From positions 294,075 through 358,074 of the forward strand of contig JAJDDK010000007.1 of NCBI GenBank assembly GCA_029260345.1: 64,000 nt of DNA. The letters run 5' to 3'. A program made the position numbers and the translations under genes. Origin of the DNA: Phycisphaerales bacterium (GTDB lineage Bacteria > Planctomycetota > Phycisphaerae > Phycisphaerales > UBA1924). The notes beneath the pieces were generated by a model that was given only the letters and a program-made list of their open reading frames with translations, did not search any database and was not told the origin of the DNA. Position 1 is the first letter of the stretch, and every line of letters starts with the position of its first letter. Positions 51,668-60,254 of this stretch are shown in pieces.

Positions 51668-51809
51668 TGCGTGCCACGGTGGAACCGTGGTTTCGAGATA
51701 GTTTTGGTGAACGCCGCCGAGCGGGCTCGACGACGCCGCGATAGCGTAGCGTACGCACCCCAAGTCGGCTATCCACGAGGACGATGAAAAGACCGCATGA
51801 AAATTCTAA

Positions 51810-52301
51810 ATGCCTGAAAACAAACGATTTAGAAAAAGAGACATGTCAGGCCAATCGGGGGCGCCCCGGGTGGTTGTGGGCCTCGGGATCATCACCCGTA
51901 CAAAACACGAAAATGAGGCGGATGCGGCCTCTGAACGCGGCTCGATCGAGCTTCTGGTCACGCGGCGGCGTCCGGACACCGTCTTCCCCGACTCCTGGGA
52001 GTTCCCGGGGGGCAAGGCCGACAAGGGCGAGGCAGTGGAGGCGTGCGTCGTGCGTGAGCTGCGGGAGGAGCTGGGCGTCGAGGCGGAGCTGGCCGAGGCC
52101 TTGACAGCCGTGGCCCATGACTATGACCACGCCTCGGTCATCCTCCATCCGTGGTTGTGCCGTTTGAGGGAGGGGTCGCCTGAGCCGCGAAATCTGGAGG
52201 TGGCTGACCATCGATGGGTCACGATTTCGGAGTTGCCGGGGATCGTGCTGCCGCCGGGGAACGCGCCGATTGTTGAGGAACTCATGAAGCGGTTTCGATG
52301 A
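51810..52301 (+). CDS. Nudix hydrolase (MutT-like)
   Basis: The 163-aa product has a canonical Nudix box: GGKADKGEAVEACVVRELRE then ELGVE. The preceding TVFPDSWEFPGG matches MutT/8-oxo-dGTPase-like enzymes that clean oxidised nucleotides. An N-terminal insertion (ITRTKHENEADAASERGSIE) precedes the LLVTRRR strand. The start at 51810 is uncertain; ATG 51843 (MSGQSG) is also possible, and neither has a good ribosome-binding site. The 250 nt upstream contain palindromes and a minus-strand terminator. Confidence 0.85.
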   Translation: MPENKRFRKRDMSGQSGAPRVVVGLGIITRTKHENEADAASERGSIELLVTRRRPDTVFPDSWEFPGGKADKGEAVEACVVRELREELGVEAELAEALTAVAHDYDHASVILHPWLCRLREGSPEPRNLEVADHRWVTISELPGIVLPPGNAPIVEELMKRFR

Positions 52302-52356
52302 TTCCGAAACCAATCGCATCATGCAGTCAATGCCAAACCGGCGAATCGCCATCGAC

Positions 52357-52530
52357 GCCGGATCTGAACGACGTGAAGATCCGAATCAGCATTGTTGCAA
52401 TCAAGCTGAGCGATCCGAGCCTTCGCTTTGCTCAGACTCGGCGTCCGCGTTGACTCTCTTCAAGATGAAATTTAGTCGGCGACGCAATTCAGGGAACAGG
52501 CACAACCATGCCCACGCAGACGTGGGCATG
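52357..52530. repeat. Intergenic cluster of three palindromic repeats shared with cstA
   Basis: The copies are at 52357-52383 (GCCGGATC type), 52415-52441 (CCGAGCC type) and 52507-52530 (CATGCCCACG type). No gene is supported in the gap 52302-52623. The same three families occur inside cstA 1.5-2.8 kb upstream. Confidence 0.8.
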
Positions 52531-52623
52531 CCACCCTCGAAAACTCCGTCTTCCTCCGCGTTCTGTTTCTATTGGGCGCTCAACAGACTGGCGAGACGCC
52601 CGTCCCACCGGTTTTGGTGCGAT

Positions 52624-53631
52624 TTAGATTTCCGGTTCGGTCGGGAGGAATTGCTCCAGACTGCGCTGGTCGATGCGATCGCGAATCTGTGTGAGCAGCT
52701 CCACGGCATCCTCCGGGCGCTGGTCAGTCGGGATGTTTTGCATCGCCTCAACCAGCAATCCTTCAGCACGGCGCCAATCATCCGCATCATCCGAAGCCGC
52801 CAGCCGCTGCGCCTCTGCAAAGACGGCGCGCATGCCGTCCGAGGTCGGCGGCACAGCGACTGGGGCTGTATTTCCAGTGTTTTGCGGCAATTCCGCTTCC
52901 GGCGCTCCGCCGCGAAGGGAAAGCTTCGACGCCAGGCTCGTCGCGATGATGGCCGCGAAAAGAACAACATTCACTGCGATCGAAATGGTCACGATGCGGC
53001 GCATTTGCGCGAGTCGCCGGCGCATGGCGCGCACGGCCGATTGCGACGCCTGATCCGGCGAACGTGACGGCGCGGCAGCCGCGATGTGTTGTTTCGGCGC
53101 TGGGCGCGCGGTTGATTCGGCGCGAGCCGGCATCGTGGCGCGTGCGACGACTTCAGGAGGCGCCTGCCCGGGAATCAGTCTCACCGGGCCGGCGCCGAAG
53201 TGCTGTCGATCCTTGGGCGCTTCGAACACGGCGCCGCAGTTACGGCACATGTATTCGTCTGCGCTTGCGGGACCATGGCAGTTGTGACATTCACCAAGCA
53301 GATGCGCCACGCCGCGCACGTTGCGGGCCAGCGACCAAAATTGGCGCGTGGTCGGACCGCGCATGACGGTTTCAGGACCGATCTTGCCTCGTTCGGCGAG
53401 GCGGCGCAGCGTCTGATGCGAGCAGCCGGGGCGAAACGGGTTGACCGCGTCACGAATGAACCAGGGGCCCATTTCGTTCTGCGTGGCCTGCATCGAAAGA
53501 GGCTCGAACAACCCGCCACAGGCGGCACACCGCTTCCCTGAGGAGGATGTCCCGCAATAGGGGCAGAGGATCACGCGCTCCGCCGCGACGGCGGGGCCGG
53601 CCTCAGACTGACTCGGGGAGGTTCCGGGCAT
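52624..53631 (-). CDS. Zinc-ribbon membrane protein of unknown function
   Basis: ATG 53631 gives 335 aa. Two zinc ribbons are visible: CPYCGTSSSGKRCAACG near the start and CHNCHGPASADEYMCRNCGA at about 125. Between them, WFIRDAVNPFRPGCSHQTLR followed by KIGPETVMRGPTTRQFWSLA resembles a GYF_2-like module. A transmembrane helix follows (IVTISIAVNVVLFAAIIATS), then a helical tail. Function unknown. The gene is divergent from the lipoprotein gene, with starts only 116 bp apart, and TATGGT lies 7 nt before its ATG. Confidence 0.75.
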   Translation of the reverse strand: MPGTSPSQSEAGPAVAAERVILCPYCGTSSSGKRCAACGGLFEPLSMQATQNEMGPWFIRDAVNPFRPGCSHQTLRRLAERGKIGPETVMRGPTTRQFWSLARNVRGVAHLLGECHNCHGPASADEYMCRNCGAVFEAPKDRQHFGAGPVRLIPGQAPPEVVARATMPARAESTARPAPKQHIAAAAPSRSPDQASQSAVRAMRRRLAQMRRIVTISIAVNVVLFAAIIATSLASKLSLRGGAPEAELPQNTGNTAPVAVPPTSDGMRAVFAEAQRLAASDDADDWRRAEGLLVEAMQNIPTDQRPEDAVELLTQIRDRIDQRSLEQFLPTEPEI

Positions 53632-53638
53632 GGCGTAC

Positions 53639-53644
53639 ACCATA
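53639..53644 (-). promoter_or_regulatory. TATGGT box 7 nt before start codon (possible leaderless promoter)
   Basis: On the minus strand GCGTATGGT is followed by seven bases and the ATG of the zinc-ribbon protein; no Shine-Dalgarno sequence is seen. Confidence 0.35.
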
Positions 53645-53747
53645 CGCACCAGAGGCGAGACGGTTCGGGTGGCGCGTCTCCCCCACCTTGACAGGCGCTG
53701 GTGAGCCGCGTCTGATCGTTCACTTGAACCCCCTCCGACTCGACATC

Positions 53748-54755
53748 GTGAATCGAAGGTTGCGAGGCGTCCTGCCGCGTGTCGTGTGCATTTCGCTATG
53801 CAGCATCGTGGCCGCGTGCGGCTCGTCGCAAACCGGCGACACGATTCTTCGGGACTCGCGTGTTGGCGCTTCGACGAATTCGAATGCGCCACTGCGGCGG
53901 ACGCAGGAATCGCGCGCCAGCGACGGCGTGATCGCGCTGGTGAACGGTCAGCCGATTCGAATGGACCAGATTCTTCCGGCCCTCAAGGAAGCGGCCGGCG
54001 CCCAAGCGATTGAGGATGCGGCGCTGGATCTTGTGCTTGCGGAAGACGCGCGGCGCGCGGGGATCACGATCACCGACGCGGAAATTGCCGCAGAGCGAAC
54101 ACTGTTTCTTGAGTCGATCTATGACGCCGGACTTGCCGGGCCAAATCAGTCCGCAGAAGAGGTGCTGTTGAATGTGCGCCGGGCGCGCGGGCTTGGGCCG
54201 GTTCGATTCAATGCGTTGTTGAAACGGTCGGCGACGCTGCGTGCGCTCGTGAGTCAGGACGTTCTCGTCACGGACGAGATGATCGCACTGGCGTGGGAGA
54301 TTGAACACGGCGAAAAGCGCGGCGCCCGAATCATTGCGACCGCAACGCTGGCGGACGCGCAGCGAGCCATCGACGACATGCGCGCCGGCACCGATTTTTC
54401 GGAAGTCGCGGTGCGCCGATCAACAGACGTCAGCGCCGCTCGGGGCGGCATCGTCGAACCCATCAGCCCGCTTGATCCCACGTATCCGCAGGCCGTGCGG
54501 ACCGCGCTGACTCGGCTGGAGCCCGGTGAATCCAGCCCCCCGCTCGTCGTGGACAACGGATACGCGATCGTCCAGCTCACGGAGATCATTCCGGCGGATG
54601 GAGTCACACTGAATGACAGCCGCACAATGATTCGCCGTCGCGTGCGCCTTCAGGAAGAGCGCCGGCGCATGTCTGAACTCGCCGAACGGCTGCGGCGGCG
54701 CGCCCAGGTCACGATTCTCGACCCTGCGCTGCAATTCCAGAATTCGAGCCGATAA
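53748..54755 (+). CDS. Parvulin-like peptidyl-prolyl isomerase lipoprotein
   Basis: GTG 53748 gives 335 aa with a lipoprotein signal peptide (RVVCISLCSIVAAC, lipobox VAAC). A SurA-N-like helical region (about 60-190) precedes a parvulin domain (ARIIATATLADAQRAIDDMR, DFSEVAVRRSTDVSAARGGI, LEPGESSPPLVVDNGYAIVQ). It should assist folding of secreted or outer-membrane proteins from the membrane surface. An upstream in-frame start at 53547 would overlap the divergent gene. The parvulin active-site pattern is recognisable but not strongly conserved. Confidence 0.8.
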   Translation: MNRRLRGVLPRVVCISLCSIVAACGSSQTGDTILRDSRVGASTNSNAPLRRTQESRASDGVIALVNGQPIRMDQILPALKEAAGAQAIEDAALDLVLAEDARRAGITITDAEIAAERTLFLESIYDAGLAGPNQSAEEVLLNVRRARGLGPVRFNALLKRSATLRALVSQDVLVTDEMIALAWEIEHGEKRGARIIATATLADAQRAIDDMRAGTDFSEVAVRRSTDVSAARGGIVEPISPLDPTYPQAVRTALTRLEPGESSPPLVVDNGYAIVQLTEIIPADGVTLNDSRTMIRRRVRLQEERRRMSELAERLRRRAQVTILDPALQFQNSSR

Positions 54756-54907
54756 CCGCGCCATCGGGCGAATACCTGCACCATAAATGTGAAGTGTCTC
54801 CAGTCGCTTAGACACGATGCCGATACACGTTCGGACGACGCACCTTGTGCTGCGGTCACGCCGATATCGATCTATCCCCCCGGCTTACAGATGGAAGCGT
54901 CGCTCTC

Positions 54908-55927
54908 GTGGAAACGCTTGAACTCCTGCTTATCGAGCCCGATCGCGCCATCGCCCAGGCGTTCACGATGTGCGCTGAAGGCGCGCTCGAAAACGTGCGC
55001 ATCGTGCATGTCGAAAGCAGCGACGGTTTGCGAGCGACCTCACTTCGTCCCACGTCCATCGCGTTCTGCGCGGATGTCCCGCCTGACATGGACGGCTGCC
55101 TGACGATCGAACTGATTCACGAGCGCCGGCATTCGTTGCCCATCGTGATGATGCTGGACGACCCGTGCCCGCGCCGCTTTCGTGACTTGATTACGCGCGG
55201 CGCCGCCGACTGCGTCGCCCGCGAAGGCTGGACGCCGGAAACCATTGCCTTCGCCCTGCACAAATGCATCAGCATTTCGAACATGCAGCGGGATTCATTG
55301 CGACTGCACGCTGGTCTGACACGCTCGCTCGCCGAACTCGTGCAGCGCAATCGGGATCTGACTGACACCGCCGCACGCCTGGAGACGATGGCTTCAACAG
55401 ACCCGTTGACCGGTCTCTACAACCGCTGGTGGCTGAAGCAGCGTCTTGACACCATGTTCGCAGAAGCGACGCGCTACGACGCGGATCTCGCGTGCATGAT
55501 GATCGATCTCGATAATTTCAAGATCGTCAACGACTCGCATGGGCACCAGTATGGTGATCATGTGTTGTCGCTCGTGGGCGAGATGATTCGCGAGGAAATT
55601 CGTTCGTCCGACGTTGCGGCTCGCTACGGCGGTGATGAGTTCATCGTGCTGTTGCCGCACACGAATAGTCAGACGTCGATGAATCTGGCGCGTCGATTGC
55701 AACAGCAGTTTGAAACGCGCTTGCGACAGCGCCTCGACATTGAATCGAGCTGCTCCATGTGCATCGGCATTGCGTGTGCTTCGGTGAGCCGTCCTGGCGC
55801 CGCTGAAGTGCTGGTGCGACACGCGGACACGGCGCTGTATGCCGCGAAGTCCAGCGGCCCGAATCGCGCCATGATCTGCGGCTCTGACGGCATGACGCCC
55901 GAAGATGTGCGCAGTTTCGCGGCGTAA
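54908..55927 (+). CDS. GGDEF-domain diguanylate cyclase with receiver-like N-terminus
   Basis: GTG 54908 (an earlier TTG at 54845 is possible) gives 339 aa. Residues 1-120 resemble a response-regulator fold (LELLLIEPDRAIAQAF, LPIVMMLDDP) but lack a clear phospho-Asp. After a coiled linker, the cyclase domain has DPLTGLYNRWW, DLDNFKIVNDSHGHQYGD and an intact GGDEF (ARYGGDEFIVLLP). RSSD stands five residues before GGDEF, the RxxD inhibitory site. It should make cyclic di-GMP with product inhibition. No EAL or HD-GYP gene adjoins. Confidence 0.92.
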   Translation: METLELLLIEPDRAIAQAFTMCAEGALENVRIVHVESSDGLRATSLRPTSIAFCADVPPDMDGCLTIELIHERRHSLPIVMMLDDPCPRRFRDLITRGAADCVAREGWTPETIAFALHKCISISNMQRDSLRLHAGLTRSLAELVQRNRDLTDTAARLETMASTDPLTGLYNRWWLKQRLDTMFAEATRYDADLACMMIDLDNFKIVNDSHGHQYGDHVLSLVGEMIREEIRSSDVAARYGGDEFIVLLPHTNSQTSMNLARRLQQQFETRLRQRLDIESSCSMCIGIACASVSRPGAAEVLVRHADTALYAAKSSGPNRAMICGSDGMTPEDVRSFAA

Positions 55928-55969
55928 TGAAGAATGTTTCATTCAAATGAATGGTTTAGCGCGGCGCGG

Positions 55970-55975
55970 TAGACT
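55970..55975 (+). promoter_or_regulatory. TAGACT box 9 nt before MscS start (possible leaderless promoter)
   Basis: GCGGTAGACT is followed by nine bases and the ATG of the MscS gene; no Shine-Dalgarno sequence is seen. Confidence 0.35.
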
Positions 55976-55984
55976 CCGTGGCGC

Positions 55985-57112
55985 ATGTTGAACGATCTTT
56001 TCGGGATTGAAATATCGACCGCGGAATGGGGCGCGGCGGGACTGTGGGCCGGCGGCGTTGGTGTTGCAGCTCTGATTGGCGTGGCGCTGCACGTCATAAT
56101 TTTCTTCATATTGCGACGGGTTACAAAACGCACTGAGGGTGAGACGGACACGTCGATCGTCAATCGTATTTCTGGCGCCGCATGGCTGCTTCTGCCGACC
56201 GTTGCTGCGCTGATTGTCGCACAACCGAAAGACGCCATGCCCATCGTTGGCATGGCGCGGCACATGATCGTGATCCTGATGATTATCGCGGTCGCGTGGA
56301 TGCTGCATGCGCTGACGTATGTACTGAATGACATTGTGCGCGCGAAGTACGACATGTCCGTCAAGGACAATCTCCATGCGCGAAAGATTTACACCAAGAT
56401 CAGTGTTTTTCGAAAAATCGCGACGGTGCTGATCGTCATCCTTGCCGCCGCGGCGATCCTGATGACATTTCCGACGGCGCGACAGCTCGGCGCCGGCATA
56501 CTTGCGTCAGCCGGGATTGCGGGGATTGTGGTCGGCATCGCGGCGCGGCCGACGCTCTCGAACTTGCTCGCGGGGCTTCAGATTGCGCTAACAGAGACGC
56601 TCACGCTCGATGACGTGGTGGTGATCAAGGGCGAATGGGGCCGCATTGAAGAGATCACGTCGACGTACGTGGTGGTGCGCATTTGGGATTTGCGGCGGCT
56701 CGTGATTCCGATCGGGTGGTTTGTTGAGAATCCGTTTGAGAATTGGACGCGCAAGACGGCGGACCTGCTGGGCACAGTGTTCCTGCATTGTGACTATCGC
56801 GTGCCGGTGGAGGATGTCCGCGCGCAGCTTAAGCGCGTGCTTGACGAATCCGAACACTGGGACGGTGAATCGTGGGGTTTGCAGGTGACGGATTCGACCG
56901 ATCGCACGATGTCGTTGCGCTGTTTGATGAGCGCACCGGACTCGTCGGCGGCATGGAACCTGCGCTGCGAAGTGCGGGAAAAAATGATTGGTTGGTTACA
57001 GCGCGAGCATCCCGATTCGCTGCCGCGCGTGCGTGCGGAGGTTGAGGGGATTGCGTTTGAGGAGGATGCGGGCGAGGAAAGTGGAGCGCGTGGAGACGAC
57101 GCGAGCGAGTGA
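55985..57112 (+). CDS. MscS-family mechanosensitive ion channel
   Basis: The 375-aa protein has four hydrophobic segments before the pore helix GAGILASAGIAGIVVGIAAR, which shows the Gly/Ala packing of MscS TM3. The cytoplasmic vestibule domain follows (LSNLLAGLQIALTETLTLDD, then VVVIKGEWGRIEEITSTYVV, then IPIGWFVENPFENWTRK). It probably releases solutes on hypo-osmotic shock. It lies about 60 nt after the cyclase gene but appears to have its own promoter. Confidence 0.93.
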   Translation: MLNDLFGIEISTAEWGAAGLWAGGVGVAALIGVALHVIIFFILRRVTKRTEGETDTSIVNRISGAAWLLLPTVAALIVAQPKDAMPIVGMARHMIVILMIIAVAWMLHALTYVLNDIVRAKYDMSVKDNLHARKIYTKISVFRKIATVLIVILAAAAILMTFPTARQLGAGILASAGIAGIVVGIAARPTLSNLLAGLQIALTETLTLDDVVVIKGEWGRIEEITSTYVVVRIWDLRRLVIPIGWFVENPFENWTRKTADLLGTVFLHCDYRVPVEDVRAQLKRVLDESEHWDGESWGLQVTDSTDRTMSLRCLMSAPDSSAAWNLRCEVREKMIGWLQREHPDSLPRVRAEVEGIAFEEDAGEESGARGDDASE

Positions 57113-57127
57113 TGCGGATCTCTTCCT

Positions 57128-57267
57128 CCCTCTCCCCCGGGTGAGGGGCGCTGGACGTAAATCAAGACAGTTGTGTTGAATTGATTCATATCTCAATACG
57201 AGCGCGGAACCCCCTCCTCCGTCATCCCGACAAGTCGGGATGCCACCTTCTCCCGGAGGGAGAAGGG
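57128..57267. repeat. Palindromic repeats between MscS and DinB genes
   Basis: CCCTCTCCCCC/GGGTGAGGGG (57128-57148), CATCCCGAC/GTCGGGATG (57223-57242) and CCTTCTCCC/GGGAGAAGG (57246-57267) fill the gap between two convergent genes. The first and third belong to the CCCTCTCC family. They may double as bidirectional terminators. Confidence 0.6.
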
Positions 57268-57786
57268 TCAGGCGGTCCACACGCCGGCGTAGCTGGTTGA
57301 GTACTCACCGGCGTCCCGCTGGGTGAGTTGATAGAGCCGCTTGGCGATTTGGCGCAGATGCAGCGCATCATGCGCGCACCACGCGGCGAGCAGGTCACCG
57401 GCGCGGATCACGCCGAGCTTCGGATGCTCGTGCGCCCTTGACCAATCCGGATCGCGTAAAGACTCCAGCCACGTCAGGCTCTCGGCCCGCGCCGATTCAA
57501 ATCGTTTGATCGATTCAGACAAATCTCGCTCGTTGTAGTCGCGCTGTCTCGCCCAACCCTCGGGATTGATGCCGGGCCACAGTTGCGACGGATCTTCGAG
57601 CGTGAGGCGCAGGCGCGTGCGGAAGTCATCGACCTCTTCGTCCACCATGTGATTGATGATCTCGAGGATGGACCAGCCGCTGCCCTCAGGGCGCCAGCGG
57701 GCATCGCCCTGAGACAATACGGCGATGAGCGCACTGATTGCTGCAGGTGTCATCCTCATTTTGTCCGAAACTGCCATCGCGTTCAT
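57268..57786 (-). CDS. DinB-family protein
   Basis: The 172-aa product has the DinB/YfiT four-helix layout and its three candidate metal His residues: one in EIINHMVDEEVDDF and two in AHDALHLRQIAKRL. Family members are often thiol-dependent metalloenzymes or stress proteins; the substrate here is unknown. ATG 57786 overlaps the stop of the upstream membrane protein gene by ATGA, so the pair is translationally coupled. GAGAGGATG precedes it. Confidence 0.85.
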   Translation of the reverse strand: MNAMAVSDKMRMTPAAISALIAVLSQGDARWRPEGSGWSILEIINHMVDEEVDDFRTRLRLTLEDPSQLWPGINPEGWARQRDYNERDLSESIKRFESARAESLTWLESLRDPDWSRAHEHPKLGVIRAGDLLAAWCAHDALHLRQIAKRLYQLTQRDAGEYSTSYAGVWTA

Positions 57787-58661
57787 GTTGCATCCTCTCG
57801 TCCAACTTCAAAACGAGTGGCGCGTGCGGCAAGCATTCGCTGTGGCTCGGGGATTTCGGCCGCACATTCAGGGCACACATCACCCGTCAAACCAGCCAAC
57901 GAATATCCGCAAGCATCACAGACCGGCTCTTTGACTTGCAGAAAAATCTGCAGCCCGCACCCAGCGCATTCCCATTCACCGGTGAATACGTCTTGGGCGA
58001 GCGAGCATCTTGGACACGACAAGTGAATCCGAATCTTTACCGGCAAACCTGTTTCTGCTTCGTTCGCATGCCGGATGTGCTCAAGCCATCGGAGACAAAG
58101 GGTCGCTGGCACACCAAGCATTGCGAAGAGGCCGAGCGCCGTAGCAAGCTTCGTTGCCAATTCACCTGCGTCTGTCATAACAATCGTGAGACCAAAAACG
58201 GAAATGACGCATCCAATTGTGACCGCGATCAGCCCGAACACAATTGTCACTGAACGCACACCGCGCGTAAGCCCGCTTCGAACCTTGAGCGTTCGCAACA
58301 GTGATGCAACGAGAAGGAAGTATCCAACGAAGTTGGCGACGTTCCATGCCGGGCTGATGAATCGATAAATGGCGAAATAGTGGAGAGAGCCCCATGGTGA
58401 CCACAACCATGCTTCGAGCATTCCGCATAGAAATGCAATCGCTATGACGACACTGTTCACTAGAACGAGCATTGGATGCCCGCCACGGGCGCGTAGCCAA
58501 ACACAGCCAAGCCCAGTCAACGAATACAAGGCCGTGAGGTATGAAACTTGGAATAGATCTGCTCGAGGCGGAATCTGATACATCAACGAATACAGAACAA
58601 TGCCGACGAGAGCGGCCAATGACCCGAGAAAACACCAAAGTAGAAATTTAGCGGCCCCCAT
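57783..58661 (-). CDS. Membrane protein with C-terminal zinc ribbons
   Basis: ATG 58661 gives 292 aa. Five or six transmembrane helices (LLWCFLGSLAALVGIVLYSL, LVLVNSVVIAIAFLCGMLEA, VANFVGYFLLVASLLRTL, IVFGLIAVTIGCVISVFGLT, LATALGLFAMLGVPATLCL) precede two cytoplasmic ribbons: CPRCSLAQDVFTGEWECAGC and CDACGYSLAGLTGDVCPEC. The latter is the planctomycete ribbon with about 11 residues between knuckles, which gives a reference for the split ribbon in cstA. Function unknown. Confidence 0.65.
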   Translation of the reverse strand: MGAAKFLLWCFLGSLAALVGIVLYSLMYQIPPRADLFQVSYLTALYSLTGLGCVWLRARGGHPMLVLVNSVVIAIAFLCGMLEAWLWSPWGSLHYFAIYRFISPAWNVANFVGYFLLVASLLRTLKVRSGLTRGVRSVTIVFGLIAVTIGCVISVFGLTIVMTDAGELATKLATALGLFAMLGVPATLCLRWLEHIRHANEAETGLPVKIRIHLSCPRCSLAQDVFTGEWECAGCGLQIFLQVKEPVCDACGYSLAGLTGDVCPECAAEIPEPQRMLAARATRFEVGREDAT

Positions 58662-58674
58662 CGCGCTCGCCGCG

Positions 58675-59391
58675 TCAGAACCCGCCCGCGCGCATTCGGT
58701 CCAGTGATGACGGGAACGGGTAGCTCGGGAACACGCCGACGTTTCCAAAGCGCCACATTTGCGGCGCCGGGTAGACGTCGCCGCGATAGCCGGCGTCGTA
58801 CATCAATCGCAGGACGGATTCGAAACTCGGTTCGGCGTTCGTGCGCGGATCGAGGAGTCGGTTGGAGCGGGCGCCGAGGAATGCGACGCTGGCGACAGGG
58901 AGTCGTTCGCGTCGGCCGCGGAGCATTTTGACGATGGTCTGGAAGCCGCGGGAGATGTCGTCGGGCGTGAAGTGATCGCGGCCTTTAGGGCGCAACATCG
59001 CGAAGACCAGGATGCTGTCGAGGTCGTACTTCAGGATGTACGGCTCGCGATCCATCGCGGCGTGAATCGTCACCGAATCATGAAACATCTTGGCGTAACT
59101 GGTGACGGAGCGCGCGGTCCACTGACTTGTGGTGATCAGCTCGACGAGCTGCGCGACCATGCCGTGGCTGTTGTCTTCGTCGTTGACACTGCAAATGACG
59201 GTGCGGTAACGGCCTTCGAGCATGTCCCGGAGCATGTTCTGGCCCCAGAGGATGCGCAGGCGCCCTTCGACTTCCGCCGCGGGATCCTGCGGCAGGAGGG
59301 AGACTTTGTCGGCGGCAAGTTCGGAGGGGAGCAGCAGATCGCCCTCGTCGTCGTAGAGTTTCATGTCCTGTTCGGTCGCGTGGTCGGTCAT
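58675..59391 (-). CDS. Conserved-looking hypothetical protein
   Basis: The 238-aa soluble product starts at ATG 59391, with AGGAGG 8 nt upstream. It has no signal peptide or membrane segment. Charged patches (MKLYDDEGDLLLPSELAADK) and a C-terminus rich in Tyr/Pro/Phe (GYRGDVYPAPQMWRFGNVGV) are visible, but no family was recognised. It lies 13 nt before the membrane/zinc-ribbon gene on the same strand and may be cotranscribed. Confidence 0.65.
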   Translation of the reverse strand: MTDHATEQDMKLYDDEGDLLLPSELAADKVSLLPQDPAAEVEGRLRILWGQNMLRDMLEGRYRTVICSVNDEDNSHGMVAQLVELITTSQWTARSVTSYAKMFHDSVTIHAAMDREPYILKYDLDSILVFAMLRPKGRDHFTPDDISRGFQTIVKMLRGRRERLPVASVAFLGARSNRLLDPRTNAEPSFESVLRLMYDAGYRGDVYPAPQMWRFGNVGVFPSYPFPSSLDRMRAGGF

Positions 59392-59464
59392 GGGAATCGC
59401 CTCCTGGCCTTGGCTTAGTGGCCACGATTCAGTCTATCGCACAGCCGGAGTGACGCCGCAAACC

Positions 59465-60103
59465 TCAGGGGAGGCGGATCAGAACTGGCCATGCATGGGC
59501 GACTTGCAGCGTTTCGACCGTTTCAAAGAGCACGTAGAGGGCGGGGAACATGATTACATCGCCGAGGGCCTGGACGAGCTTTCGTGTGTTGATCGTGTAG
59601 GTCTCCGGTGAACGAAAATGCGCGAAGTTTGGAACGAAGCGCGGGACGCGTTCTGTGTATCCGTCGTATACGCCGCGCGGCAGGCGAGCCGCAAGATCGC
59701 GTTCTTCGCCGATGGCGACCCATGGGTAGTAGAAGAGGTACAACCCCACGAGAACGGCAAGGAGCAGCAGGTTCTCAGAAGCCAACCCTAATCCAACGGC
59801 GCCGAGGAAACTGCACACGTACAGCGGATGACGCACAAGCGAATACGGGCCGACGTCAATGAGTTTTTGATTCTTGTAGCCGGCGATGAACATCGACGAC
59901 CAGATGCGGCCGATCATGCACAGCACGATGAGCGCGAGGCCGGTGAGTTCAAGAAACTCGTCAAAGGCGCCTTCCTTCCATGAGTGATGGGAAAGAAGGA
60001 TCAGCGGCGCCGCGAGCATGCCGAAGATGAGCGATTTACGCCGGCGGCTGCGTCGCGCGGTGCGAAACGAATGTGCCGGCGCCGGCGGATGAAGGGCGGG
60101 CAT
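59465..60103 (-). CDS. PEMT/isoprenylcysteine-methyltransferase-like membrane protein
   Basis: ATG 60103, with GGAGG 5 nt upstream, gives 212 aa. Four hydrophobic segments and the motif DVGPYSLVRHPLYVCSFLGA followed by VGLGL match the SAM-binding RHPxY region of the phospholipid-/isoprenylcysteine-methyltransferase superfamily. IGEERDLAARLPRGVYDGYT matches its second conserved half (EExxL...Y..Y). The likely role is methylation of a lipid or a membrane-embedded substrate; the substrate is unknown. Confidence 0.8.
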   Translation of the reverse strand: MPALHPPAPAHSFRTARRSRRRKSLIFGMLAAPLILLSHHSWKEGAFDEFLELTGLALIVLCMIGRIWSSMFIAGYKNQKLIDVGPYSLVRHPLYVCSFLGAVGLGLASENLLLLAVLVGLYLFYYPWVAIGEERDLAARLPRGVYDGYTERVPRFVPNFAHFRSPETYTINTRKLVQALGDVIMFPALYVLFETVETLQVAHAWPVLIRLP

Positions 60104-60254
60104 GACTGCCTCCAATCGTTGAGGTCAAAGCGTAGCCGCGCAGAACGCCACGGAATGGAGGGAGTTCATCCCAATATGCAATGCGAAAATGAGCGGCGGC
60201 CTCGTTGAGGATGAATTCGACGTTTCGGGCGCCGAGATCAGACCGCGAGATCAT
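60036..60254 (-). CDS. Possible small protein overlapping two genes (72 aa)
   Basis: This frame starts inside the last codons of trkH and ends inside the methyltransferase gene. Its first 50 residues (ARNVEFILNEAAAHFRIAYW and DELPPFRGVLRGYAL) look protein-like. The 67-nt overlap with the next gene and the lack of a recognised family make it doubtful. Confidence 0.2.
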   Translation of the reverse strand: MISRSDLGARNVEFILNEAAAHFRIAYWDELPPFRGVLRGYALTSTIGGSHARPSSAGAGTFVSHRATQPPA

